A DNA stretch of 22,147 nt from Candidatus Saccharimonadota bacterium (GCA_013816445.1 JACDEK010000006.1:1-22147), one strand, 5' to 3'. Numbered from the stretch's first letter, positions 7,454 through 14,818 are shown. Numbers and translations are program-made. The notes: generated by a model from the sequence alone, not told the origin.

Positions 7454-7490
7454 AAAAAGCCCCAACAATACTGTTGGGGCGTTCTTTTTT
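7454..7490 (-). terminator. Strong bidirectional terminator after the GC-rich small gene
   Basis: GCCCCAACA (7459-7467) pairs perfectly with TGTTGGGGC (7472-7480) around a 4-nt loop. On the minus strand TTTTTATTTATT follows; on the plus strand GTTCTTTTTT follows. Confidence 0.92.
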
Positions 7491-7505
7491 GCAATGCTCT
7501 ATGCT

Positions 7506-7736
7506 CTACGGCACAGAAATGTGATCAGTATCGACGATCAGCTCGAGCTGCTCACGCGAGAGACGAATGCTGCCGCCGTGGTCATCGGTGATAACGAAAC
7601 GCTTGTCTGGGGTGGCACTGGGGTCTTCAAGAAGCTGGGGGCAACAATCGCCGGTATGGCAAGCAAAGGTGTGAATCGCCCGCACATCAGCCGAGTGAGT
7701 TGCGTGACCTTCATTGATTTCTGCATCATCGCACAC
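7506..7736 (-). CDS. Small GC-rich orphan protein, unknown function
   Basis: A 76-codon frame starting at GTG (complement of 7734-7736) with AAGGA 8 nt upstream, and followed by a perfect terminator, so it is probably a real gene. The protein has a short cysteine/histidine cluster HTFACHTGDCCPQLL and then FVITDDHGGSIRLSREQLE, which reads like a beta-strand plus helix found in small actinobacterial proteins. I do not recognise a named family. Its G+C is visibly higher than its neighbours, which suggests horizontal transfer. A 17-bp palindrome upstream may be an operator. The overlapping frames on the plus strand and in the other minus frame are less well supported. Confidence 0.65.
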   Translation of the reverse strand: MCDDAEINEGHATHSADVRAIHTFACHTGDCCPQLLEDPSATPDKRFVITDDHGGSIRLSREQLELIVDTDHISVP

Positions 7737-7768
7737 AGGTCTATTCCTTTTGACTATTCTATACTAGA

Positions 7769-7785
7769 CTCTCTAATATAGAGAG
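7769..7785. promoter_or_regulatory. 17-bp palindrome upstream of the small gene
   Basis: CTCTCTA-ATA-TAGAGAG is a perfect inverted repeat about 33 bp upstream of the GTG start, just upstream of a possible -10 (TATAGA). Position and symmetry suit a repressor operator. It could equally be chance in AT-rich DNA. Confidence 0.4.
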
Positions 7786-7813
7786 CTAATGGTATCATTT
7801 TTGTCTCTACATT

Positions 7814-9118
7814 TCAAGCAGAAAGTCGAGTAATGACATCTTCTACTGACAAGACTTCTTGCTCACCGCTAGCCATATTTTTAAACATTACCTTTTGGCT
7901 TTTTACTTCTTCTTCACCAATCACTAATGTGTATGGTACACCAAGCTTATCGGCATACTTAAACTGCTTGGCTGGCTTATCGTCATCAAGCTCAACTTGA
8001 GTGCTAATATTTGCCTGGCGAAGTATGCTTGCAACTTTTAGCGCCCAGTCACGTGAGCCTTTACCAAAATTTGCAATAAATATAGTGACTGGTACTGAGC
8101 TTTCTTTGAGTAAGCTAGCTTCTTTTAGTACAGCAAATAATCTACTAAGGCCAATAGAAACCCCTACGCCCGGCAAATGAGTTTTGGTATAGTAGTCAGC
8201 CAAGTTATCGTACCGCCCACCCGAGCAAACACTACCAAATTCTGGGTGCTCATCGATAATTGTTTCATACACAGTACCCGTGTAGTAGTCTAAGCCACGC
8301 ACAATTTTGAGATCAACCGTGTAAGAATCTTCACTAACTCCAAGTGCCTGTACTTGTTCAGTAAGTTCTCTCATGTCTTTTAAGCCTTCAGTAAAAATAT
8401 CATTTTGGATATTTAAGCCTTCGAGCTGACTGATGATTTCAGCGATACTGCCGTCAATATGTACAAAGTCTAAAATTTGCTGAGAGTCGTCCTCACCACA
8501 ACCACAGTCTTTGAGTATCTGAGTAACTGCCTCTACACCTATCTTTTCAAGCTTATCAATAGCATGCAAAATATCTGATGATTTATCAGCTAAACCAATT
8601 GCTTCTATGAAACCTGTAATGAGCTTACGATTATTAATATGCACGGTATAGCTACCAATTTCAAGTGCACTAAAAGTATCACTTAATAGTGCTACAAGCT
8701 CGGCATCGTGCCCAATACTACTTGAGCCAATAATGTCAGCATCGCACTGATAAAATTCACGATAGCGCCCCTTTTGAGCTCGTTCGGCTCGCCAGACTTT
8801 TTGCATTTGATAACGACGAAACGGAAAAGCTAAGTCGTTTTCATGCTCTGCTACGTAACGAGCGAGTGGCACAGTAAGGTCATAGTGTAAGGCATATTCT
8901 TTGTCACCCTTTGTAAATCTATAGACTTCTTTTTCTGTCTCACCACCACCTTTGGCGAGCAATACTTCAGCTAGCTCAATAGCAGGAGTTTCGATAGGCA
9001 GAAATCCATACTTCTGATATACACACCTGATTGTATCAAGCATACCCTGTAATTGAGCTTGCTCATGAGGTAAAAATTCTGGAAACCCAGATGGTCTGCG
9101 AGGAGTTACTATATTCAT
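7814..9118 (-). CDS. hisS: Histidyl-tRNA synthetase
   Basis: Charges tRNA-His. The 434-residue class II synthetase shows TPRRPSGFPEFLPHEQ at the start, motif 2 with VWRAERAQKGRYREFYQCD, the HisS-specific RGLDYYTGTVYE and SGGRYDNL, motif 3 GVGVSIGLSRLF, and a C-terminal anticodon-binding domain (about 340-434). Length is normal for bacteria. The promoter directly abuts the gene: TTGAAG, 17 bp, CATAAT, then AAGGTA and ATG, so the message is likely leaderless. Its cognate tRNA-His gene lies at 16487-16563. Confidence 0.96.
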   Translation of the reverse strand: MNIVTPRRPSGFPEFLPHEQAQLQGMLDTIRCVYQKYGFLPIETPAIELAEVLLAKGGGETEKEVYRFTKGDKEYALHYDLTVPLARYVAEHENDLAFPFRRYQMQKVWRAERAQKGRYREFYQCDADIIGSSSIGHDAELVALLSDTFSALEIGSYTVHINNRKLITGFIEAIGLADKSSDILHAIDKLEKIGVEAVTQILKDCGCGEDDSQQILDFVHIDGSIAEIISQLEGLNIQNDIFTEGLKDMRELTEQVQALGVSEDSYTVDLKIVRGLDYYTGTVYETIIDEHPEFGSVCSGGRYDNLADYYTKTHLPGVGVSIGLSRLFAVLKEASLLKESSVPVTIFIANFGKGSRDWALKVASILRQANISTQVELDDDKPAKQFKYADKLGVPYTLVIGEEEVKSQKVMFKNMASGEQEVLSVEDVITRLSA

Positions 9119-9124
9119 TACCTT

Positions 9125-9153
9125 ATTATGGCGTATATCTGATAAATCTTCAA
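9125..9153 (-). promoter_or_regulatory. hisS promoter, -10 box 6 nt from ATG
   Basis: TTGAAG (complement of 9148-9153), 17 bp, CATAAT (complement of 9125-9130), then six nt to the ATG. It overlaps the space right after the stop codon of the preceding gene. Confidence 0.65.
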
Positions 9154-9156
9154 GAA

Positions 9157-9477
9157 TTAAGCTGGCTTGCGAGCACGAACTATGTAGTAAGAAATACCAG
9201 TTGAGGCAACTAGTAGTAACCCAATAGCTATGTAACCGATGCCCTGGCTCTCACCGGTTGGAGCAAGAGTAGCACTACTACCTTGTACAAGTGTAGAGTA
9301 CGGAGAGAACTCAGAGGTAGAACCGTAGCTGTAGGTGTCGGATGCAGGAGTTATTTCTTGAGCGTGAGCTTTTTGTGAATTAACTACTCCAATTATCATT
9401 ATGAGTAAGATCGCTATAAGGATAGCAACCGAGTATTGTTTTAGAATAGACTTTAGGGTTTGCATAGTTTTATCCAT
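9157..9477 (-). CDS. Miniature LAPTG-anchored surface peptide (copy B)
   Basis: A 106-residue sortase substrate. Residues 1-35 are a signal peptide with a long hydrophobic core (ILIAILLIMIIGVV) and an AHA cleavage site. About 35 mature residues follow, starting QEITPASDTYSYG, then the sorting signal LAPTGES, a membrane helix (IGYIAIGLLLVAS...) and a basic tail RARKPA. LAxTG is the motif known for class E sortases. The mature part has no lysine and no cysteine. The ATG lies 1 nt after the stop codon of the upstream beta-helix gene, so translation is coupled; the ribosome site is weak. The frame stays open 180 nt further upstream inside that gene, but the signal peptide fixes the start here. 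Near-identical paralogue at 11318-11626. Confidence 0.88.
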   Translation of the reverse strand: MDKTMQTLKSILKQYSVAILIAILLIMIIGVVNSQKAHAQEITPASDTYSYGSTSEFSPYSTLVQGSSATLAPTGESQGIGYIAIGLLLVASTGISYYIVRARKPA

Positions 9478-9478
9478 T

Positions 9479-11278
9479 TTAGTTACAGCCATTTGAAGAA
9501 ATATAATATGGGGGCCCGGCACCAGCTCGATTTCCACAGTTATTTGATGGGTCTGGAATATTTTGCCATAATACTGTTGAAGTAACTGTAACATTCTGAC
9601 TTCCAACAAAGTTGATTGGGCTTGTAAAAGTGTGGGTGGCATTAGTCTCTGAGCCATTTACTATAAAGCTACCAAGATGGGTTCTGCCTTGTGCATAGCC
9701 TGGGTAAGCACCATCCTGGGTGCCGTTATTTAGGTAAAAATCAAGACGATACCCAACCAAGTCTGTTGGCAGTAGACTTACTCCATCCCCACTTGCTTCT
9801 ACTCCATTAGCTTGGTAATTATAATTCACAGTCAATTGATTACCACTAACACTGGTAGAGTTAATTGTAGGTCGGTTTATATAATAATTGGCATTAATAG
9901 CCGGATAACTCATCAAGAAATTATTAATAACATTTGGGCCTAGATCGGTATCTGCGATGCCGCTATTGTTGTCACTATCTGATGCCAGGTCAATTCCAAA
10001 TTGCCCGTTGGCATAAATACTATTACCTATCGTTGTAATACTAAAAACATCATAGCCAGAACCTTGATGTATTAATATACCTTGATTGGTATTACCTGCA
10101 ATAATGTTTGCTTGTCCGGCCCCATCACCACCAATTATATGTTTATATACCGATACACAGCCGCCATAGTATTCGTTTACTTCTATTCCGGCTGCACTAT
10201 TACCAAAGCCTGTTTTTACACTACCATCCATTTGGGTACCAATATAATTATTATAGGTAGTAGAACCGATTGATTGGCTAGGACTACCATTACAGTTATT
10301 ATAAATATGTAGCCCATTACCCGTATTGGCAGAAATAATATTGCGCTGTGCAGAAGAAACTCCACCAATTGTAAAATTATTAACTGCAAAGAAACTTACG
10401 CCGTCCCCATTATTACCGAGTGCATTACCATCAATACCTAATCCAATTACATTACCAGTAAATGTCATATTAGAACCACTATCAAAACCAACTCCAGTAG
10501 AACCATTACCAGATACCACGTTGTGGTTAACGGTAGAGTTACTACTGCTATAGAGGGTAACTCCGGCACCAGTATTTGCAATTGCCGAAGTACCATTAAC
10601 GTCTGTGCCAATCAGATTGCCACTTATGTTCATAACATTACTATTAATACCAATGGCCGTACTAGTGCCAGATATTAGATTGTTTTGTATTGTTATGGTA
10701 TTAGAACTAAAATTAGCACTTACACCTTGGCCAGTTAAATTACCCGTAGCAGTGCCCGCACTATTGGTACCAATATAATTACAATCTATTGTAAAAGAGC
10801 CCGCACCATTTGCTGCCACAACAATACCAGATCCAGTAGCATTATTTAGTACTAAGCCCTTTATCTCTGTTCCGCCAGAACCTGCGCCTAAAGTAATAAG
10901 ATTAATAGCCTGTCCACCTCCATCAATTTCAACCGTCAGGGTATGGGGGGTGTTGGTTCCGGGCATAGTACTAGGTACTAAAGTTCCACAGATCGATCCT
11001 GGCTGAGTAGATCCGTCAATAGTTACAGGGTCGGTAATGGCTGGAAGGGCCGATAATAACGTAATAGTATGTACCCCTGCACCAGCGATATTAAAGTCAA
11101 TAGTGTCAGCTACACCGACACTAGCATTTGCATCAGTAATAGCCTGGCGGAGGCTACCAGCGCCCGAATCTGCATTGGTCGTCACAGTGTAGGTTGCAGC
11201 ATGGGCTTGGTGGTTAATAAATAATACTGAGAGAGCTGCAACTAAAATACTCAAAATAAAGATAGATAATCTTCTCAT
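9479..11278 (-). CDS. Secreted parallel beta-helix protein (copy B)
   Basis: A 599-residue secreted protein. The chosen ATG gives a signal peptide MRRLSIFILSILVAALSVL ending AHA; a longer TTG start would put extra residues before it. The mature part opens TYTVTTNADSGAGSLRQAI, a variant of the CSLREAI box that begins many bacterial beta-helix surface proteins. About 380 residues of short repeats follow, with recurring N-x-I-(S/G)-G, NYIGT and GNLIGT rungs, then a conserved beta-rich C-terminal domain ending with two cysteines (about 580 and 598). There is no LPxTG, no membrane tail and no recognisable enzyme site. The next gene, 1 nt away, encodes a LAPTG peptide, suggesting that the two act together at the surface. 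A paralogue is at 11640-13466. Confidence 0.88.
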   Translation of the reverse strand: MRRLSIFILSILVAALSVLFINHQAHAATYTVTTNADSGAGSLRQAITDANASVGVADTIDFNIAGAGVHTITLLSALPAITDPVTIDGSTQPGSICGTLVPSTMPGTNTPHTLTVEIDGGGQAINLITLGAGSGGTEIKGLVLNNATGSGIVVAANGAGSFTIDCNYIGTNSAGTATGNLTGQGVSANFSSNTITIQNNLISGTSTAIGINSNVMNISGNLIGTDVNGTSAIANTGAGVTLYSSSNSTVNHNVVSGNGSTGVGFDSGSNMTFTGNVIGLGIDGNALGNNGDGVSFFAVNNFTIGGVSSAQRNIISANTGNGLHIYNNCNGSPSQSIGSTTYNNYIGTQMDGSVKTGFGNSAAGIEVNEYYGGCVSVYKHIIGGDGAGQANIIAGNTNQGILIHQGSGYDVFSITTIGNSIYANGQFGIDLASDSDNNSGIADTDLGPNVINNFLMSYPAINANYYINRPTINSTSVSGNQLTVNYNYQANGVEASGDGVSLLPTDLVGYRLDFYLNNGTQDGAYPGYAQGRTHLGSFIVNGSETNATHTFTSPINFVGSQNVTVTSTVLWQNIPDPSNNCGNRAGAGPPYYISSNGCN

Positions 11279-11285
11279 GCTTATA

Positions 11286-11314
11286 AGTATACTATTTAGT
11301 AATATATCTTTCAA
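11286..11314 (-). promoter_or_regulatory. Promoter of beta-helix gene B, -10 box 7 nt from ATG
   Basis: TTGAAA (complement of 11309-11314), 17 bp, TATACT (complement of 11286-11291), then TATAAGC and ATG. No Shine-Dalgarno is present, so a leaderless or nearly leaderless message is likely. Confidence 0.7.
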
Positions 11315-11317
11315 CAA

Positions 11318-11626
11318 TTAAGCTGACATGCGAGCACGCACTACGTATAAAGAAATACCAATTGAAGAAACAAGTAATAAACCAATGGCTATATAGCCAA
11401 TACCCTGACTCTCACCGGTTGGAGCAAGCGTAGCACTACTGCCTTGTACGAGTGTAGAATATGGTGAGAACTCTGAAGTAGAACCGTAGCTGTAGGTGCC
11501 AGGAGTGGGAGTTATTTCTTGGGCGTGGGCTTTTTGAGTAAGGAAAAGGCTAACAAACAACGCACAGATAAGAGCAGCTATGATTATTAGAGACTTGATT
11601 TGAGAAATGTGATAATAAATGTTCAC
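11318..11626 (-). CDS. Miniature LAPTG-anchored surface peptide (copy A)
   Basis: A 102-residue sortase substrate with signal peptide (core IIIAALICALFVSLFL, cleavage after AHA), a mature part of about 35 residues beginning QEITPTPGTYSYG, the motif LAPTGES, a membrane helix and a basic end RARMSA. The start is GTG with AAGGA 6 nt upstream, directly after the stop of beta-helix gene A. From TYSYG to the LLLV of the membrane helix it is identical to copy B over 43 residues, while the signal peptide and tail differ. The mature part lacks lysine, so it cannot be joined into lysine-linked pilus polymers as a middle subunit. Function unknown; anchor or cap for the neighbouring beta-helix protein is an inference from gene order. 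Confidence 0.88.
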   Translation of the reverse strand: MNIYYHISQIKSLIIIAALICALFVSLFLTQKAHAQEITPTPGTYSYGSTSEFSPYSTLVQGSSATLAPTGESQGIGYIAIGLLLVSSIGISLYVVRARMSA

Positions 11627-11639
11627 TGGCTATCCTTAG

Positions 11640-13466
11640 TTAGTTTTCAAATATACATGTTGTGGTGTACGGTGGTCCATTGCCCCACTGGTCGTCTTGA
11701 CAATTAGTGCCTGGGTCTGGAATAGTCTTCCACAATACTGTAGATGTAACTGTAATATTCTGACTACCTATCAACGGTATTGGGCTAGTAAATGTATGTG
11801 TAGCATTGGTCTCACTACCATCAACAACAAATGAGCCTAGGTGGGTTTTGCCTTGTGCGTAGCCAGTATATGCACCATCTTGAGTATCGTTGTTTAGATA
11901 GAAATCAAGACGATACCCAACAATGTCTACTGCAGATATTGCAGGGAGATTGTCTTCTACTTCATTAGCTTGATAGTTATAATTCACGGTTAGCTGATTA
12001 CCACTAACACTGGTTGAGTTAATTGTAGGTCGGTTAATGTAATAATTAGCATTGGTGGCTAGGTAGCTCATTAAGAAACTATTTATTACATTTGGGCCAA
12101 GGTCGGCATCGGCTACTCCATTATTTGCTGTATCAAGAGCTAGATTAATACCAAGCTGTCCATTACTAAAGATTGAGTTTGGTAGTATAACAACCCCAAA
12201 CACACTTGTTTGAGACGAAGGGCCCGCTTGGTATATACGAATACCATCAAGCGTGTTGCCAGCAATAGTATTTGGTTCACCAGCCGCATCACCGCCAATA
12301 GTTATATTATTGATAGTTGCAGAACACCCAAAAGATGTCTGAGCATGCGCCACAATACCATTTTGTCCATTACCAAAACCCGCAGCAGTAGACCCTGAAA
12401 TATTTGTACCTATATAATTTCCCGTAATATTTGTTCCTGATACTGCCCCGCTACTACATCCGTCGCCTCCGCCATCTTCAGCGAGAACATTAATACCATT
12501 CCCTCCATTGCCAGAAATAACATTTCTTTCTCCTGCGGTCGACCCACCAATAATAACGCTGCTTGATCCTTTATTAAGTACTCCATCTCCTGAATTGGCA
12601 ATGACGGCTGTTCCAGCTAAATTCAAACCAATCAAATTATGTTGTAATACAGTCGAATCTGTCATTTGGACCCCAGTGGTATTACCCGATACAATATTGT
12701 CATGAGCAGATACCCCTAATCCTAGGTTCATACCTACCGAATTACCGAGTAGGGACATTCCGGTTGAAGTTGTACCAATGAGATTATTTTGAATTGTAGT
12801 CGTGTTAGTATATGCCGAAATCCCATTCTGGTTTCCAGATATAAGATTATTACTTACAACTGTACCTGTAGTATTGTACAAATATATTCCTGTAGTATTT
12901 GCTTGTGCAGTTGTGCCTGATATATCAGTGCCAATATAATTACAGTTAAATTGCAAATTGTTAGCCTGACCGCCAAAACCTGGTAAAACACCAATTGCAC
13001 CTTTATATGAAGTAGTGTTAATCAAATTAAACCCTTTTATAACTGAGTTATTTGCATTATCACTCGCACTACCTCCATCAAAAACAAAAATCCCGTCAGA
13101 GTTAGTTCCATCAATAGTAATCTCTAAAGTATGTGGGGTATTACTTACTGTAGCTATTGTCGGAACAAGCACACCACAGCTAGCACTGGGTTGAGTTGAG
13201 CCATCAATAGTAACGGTGTCATGGATACCAGGTAAGCTTGATGCAGGTGTAATGACATGAGGCCCTGTACCCGGAATAGCAAAATTAATCGTATCAGCTA
13301 CACCCACACTCGCATTAGTATCTGAAATAGCCTGTCGTAGCGAACCAACCCCTGAATCATTTGTATTGAGTACGGTGTAAGTAGCTGCCTGGGCTTTATG
13401 TGTCATAAACATTACACACAAAAAACCGACTAAGCCAACTACACTAAAGATAAATAATCTTCTCAT
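11640..13466 (-). CDS. Secreted parallel beta-helix protein (copy A)
   Basis: A 608-residue paralogue of the protein at 9479-11278. Signal peptide MRRLFIFSVVGLVGFLCV ends AQA; the mature part begins TYTVLNTNDSGVGSLRQAI. The middle is a parallel beta-helix with repeated GNLIGT, NYIGT, VIIGGSTAGERNVISGN and ITIGGDAAGEPNTIAGN rungs. The C-terminal 155 residues (from ADADLGPNVIN onward) closely match copy B, whereas the helix rungs have diverged. It ends with a two-cysteine segment and has no wall or membrane anchor of its own. An adhesin or polysaccharide-binding role is typical of such folds but not shown. It lies 28 nt after the sortase gene and has its own -10 box. Confidence 0.88.
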   Translation of the reverse strand: MRRLFIFSVVGLVGFLCVMFMTHKAQAATYTVLNTNDSGVGSLRQAISDTNASVGVADTINFAIPGTGPHVITPASSLPGIHDTVTIDGSTQPSASCGVLVPTIATVSNTPHTLEITIDGTNSDGIFVFDGGSASDNANNSVIKGFNLINTTSYKGAIGVLPGFGGQANNLQFNCNYIGTDISGTTAQANTTGIYLYNTTGTVVSNNLISGNQNGISAYTNTTTIQNNLIGTTSTGMSLLGNSVGMNLGLGVSAHDNIVSGNTTGVQMTDSTVLQHNLIGLNLAGTAVIANSGDGVLNKGSSSVIIGGSTAGERNVISGNGGNGINVLAEDGGGDGCSSGAVSGTNITGNYIGTNISGSTAAGFGNGQNGIVAHAQTSFGCSATINNITIGGDAAGEPNTIAGNTLDGIRIYQAGPSSQTSVFGVVILPNSIFSNGQLGINLALDTANNGVADADLGPNVINSFLMSYLATNANYYINRPTINSTSVSGNQLTVNYNYQANEVEDNLPAISAVDIVGYRLDFYLNNDTQDGAYTGYAQGKTHLGSFVVDGSETNATHTFTSPIPLIGSQNITVTSTVLWKTIPDPGTNCQDDQWGNGPPYTTTCIFEN

Positions 13467-13473
13467 GCTTACT

Positions 13474-13479
13474 AGTATA
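13474..13479 (-). promoter_or_regulatory. -10 box of beta-helix gene A, 7 nt from ATG
   Basis: TATACT followed by AGTAAGC and ATG, the same arrangement as for copy B. The -35 at 17 bp (CTATCT) is poor. Confidence 0.5.
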
Positions 13480-13494
13480 TACCAAAGACTATTT

Positions 13495-14202
13495 TTAGAT
13501 AGATGGCTTCGCAATTACTACCACCCTGCCGTCAGCACTACCCCCGGGTGTACAGGTATAAACTGTCAAGGTTGGGTCTTTAGTTTTATTTTCTATTTCA
13601 ATTGCATTTGGCTTAACTGTCTTTAACTCAGTTACTTTGTAGTGATAGAATTTCTTATTCCAGTATGCAATAATCTCATCACCCATCTTTACATCAGAAA
13701 GATTATAAAAAACTGATTTTTCTCGTACTTGCTTGGGTGTATAGCCCCATACAAAACTGTGCCCAGATACTACAAAATTGCCACCAGCTTCAGGATCACC
13801 ATTTTTTGGTACTCTGTGCAGTAAGCCATTATCGAGTTGTTCTGGCCCACCTTCTAAAACTGGTGTATACACACCTGCCGATGCAATAAATAGTGTATTT
13901 TTGTCAGATTTTTTAATTTCTTCTAAGACACTTTGCACTTTTTGCGGTGAAGCTTTTTGAATTTTTGGTGTATGCATAAGTATAAATATATATACTCCTC
14001 CTGCTATTAATCCAAATGCGAATACGATTAATAAAATCGTAATAAGAGTATTTTTCTTTTTCTTAGCAGGTTTTTGTGGTTGCGGAGAATTCTTAGCTTG
14101 AGGTACACTGGACTCAGTATGTTGAACCTGCTTTGCATCATAATTACGCAAGTCAATCGATCTACCGTGCTGAGAAGCTGATTTGTACTGACTATTTTTC
14201 AT
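13495..14202 (-). CDS. Sortase (class E/D-like transpeptidase)
   Basis: A 235-residue membrane-bound cysteine transpeptidase that cuts a sorting motif between Thr and Gly and joins the protein to a surface amine. Layout: a cytoplasmic basic, proline/glutamine-rich N-terminal tail (1-50), one membrane helix (about 53-76), and the sortase beta-barrel. The catalytic triad is complete: H148 in VVSGHSF, C217 in TVYTCTPGG, R226 in GRVVVIA. The ATG at 14202 is chosen over an upstream start because it follows TGC-GATAAT by 6 nt. Its likely substrates are the two LAPTG peptides encoded just downstream. Class assignment rests on the TLxxTC-type strand and the LAxTG substrates and is tentative. Confidence 0.9.
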   Translation of the reverse strand: MKNSQYKSASQHGRSIDLRNYDAKQVQHTESSVPQAKNSPQPQKPAKKKKNTLITILLIVFAFGLIAGGVYIFILMHTPKIQKASPQKVQSVLEEIKKSDKNTLFIASAGVYTPVLEGGPEQLDNGLLHRVPKNGDPEAGGNFVVSGHSFVWGYTPKQVREKSVFYNLSDVKMGDEIIAYWNKKFYHYKVTELKTVKPNAIEIENKTKDPTLTVYTCTPGGSADGRVVVIAKPSI

Positions 14203-14208
14203 GTTAGT

Positions 14209-14217
14209 ATTATCGCA
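14209..14217 (-). promoter_or_regulatory. Extended -10 promoter of the sortase gene, 6 nt from ATG
   Basis: TGC followed by GATAAT (complement of 14209-14214), then ACTAAC and ATG. No clear -35 and no ribosome site. It has the same TGC-hexamer-6-ATG layout as proS. Confidence 0.5.
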
Positions 14218-14274
14218 CACATTTTAGTAAACTAGATAGGTACTTGGATGAATAGAATTTCAACTATAGCTGCT

Positions 14275-14499
14275 TTAATGAGTGACAGTTTCTGAACTAG
14301 TAGTTTTTTGCTTAGAAAAATAAAATAGATAAAATATTTCTAAAATTCCTGCTGTATTTACTACTAAGAACACCGCAAACCATACTTTTTGCTTCAGTTG
14401 AGCTGCACGCCATAGCGCCCAGCCTTTCCAGCCAATAGTCCAAGCAATGAGGATAATAAATAGCCACCAGTTTTGTTGAATTAATGCATCGATACTCAT
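14275..14499 (-). CDS. DUF5652-like small membrane protein
   Basis: A 74-residue protein with two membrane helices (about 10-30, WWLFIILIAWTIGWKGWALW, and 40-60, VWFAVFLVVNTAGILEIFYLF) joined by a basic loop AAQLKQK, and a hydrophilic tail. The pattern, with W-x-x-WKGWALWRAA and the NT.G.LEI.YLF strip, fits the DUF5652 family common in candidate-phyla genomes. No function is known. It lies between a tRNA-Pro terminator and the sortase gene. Confidence 0.75.
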   Translation of the reverse strand: MSIDALIQQNWWLFIILIAWTIGWKGWALWRAAQLKQKVWFAVFLVVNTAGILEIFYLFYFSKQKTTSSETVTH

Positions 14500-14523
14500 A
14501 GCTACATTTTACTCCTCAACTAA

Positions 14524-14564
14524 CCAAAGAAAAAGACTGAGCAAAACTCAGTCTTTTTCTTTGG
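14524..14564 (-). terminator. Terminator overlapping the tRNA-Pro 3' end
   Basis: An 18-bp perfect stem (14524-14541 with 14547-14564) around a 5-nt loop, with A-rich and T-rich flanks that work in both directions. Its arm includes the encoded CCA end of tRNA-Pro (14562-14564), so an untrimmed transcript could hide the CCA. Confidence 0.85.
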
Positions 14565-14638
14565 TCGGGGTGAAAGGACTCGAACCTTCGACCTCATCGT
14601 CCCAAACGACGCGCGCTAGCCAACTGCGCCACACCCCG
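14562..14638 (-). tRNA. tRNA-Pro (UGG)
   Basis: Cloverleaf on the minus strand: acceptor CGGGGTG/CACCCCG, D-stem GCGC/GCGC, anticodon stem CGTCG/CGATG with loop TTTGGGA (anticodon TGG), T-loop TTCGAGT, discriminator A and encoded CCA. Reads CCA and probably all proline codons. Confidence 0.97.
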
Positions 14639-14709
14639 GCATCAGATCACAAGTTTCAGCTTACCATAATTTACAAAATTACTATCAGCTTTCATTATGT
14701 TCTTCTTCT

Positions 14710-14743
14710 CGATTCACGAAACCGTAATCTCATGAATCGGTTT
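14710..14743. repeat. Overlapping inverted repeats between tRNA genes
   Basis: CGATTCA (14710-14716) pairs with TGAATCG (14733-14739), and alternatively AAACCG (14719-14724) pairs with CGGTTT (14738-14743). It lies in the 180-nt gap upstream of tRNA-Pro, otherwise without a recognised gene. Role unknown. Confidence 0.4.
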
Positions 14744-14818
14744 AGAATAACGTATTTTATTATACCTGACCTGCTCCCAAATCTATAGTATTCAACTCGT
14801 ACTTGTTAAATTCTAATT

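Noticed and set aside
7494..7781. Plus-strand frame opposite the GC-rich small gene
   Set aside because: It runs through the upstream control region of the minus-strand gene and has no terminator or convincing ribosome site. The minus-strand frame has all three.
9478..9657. The frame of LAPTG peptide B stays open 180 nt upstream inside beta-helix gene B, so a ribosomal frameshift could fuse the two proteins
   Set aside because: Copy A has an in-frame TAG directly before its GTG, so the arrangement is not shared, and both peptides have intact signal peptides that would make no sense inside a fusion.
14561..14788. Plus-strand open frame across tRNA-Pro (GLEPSTSSSQ-type peptide)
   Set aside because: Typical false protein made by reading the antisense of a tRNA.
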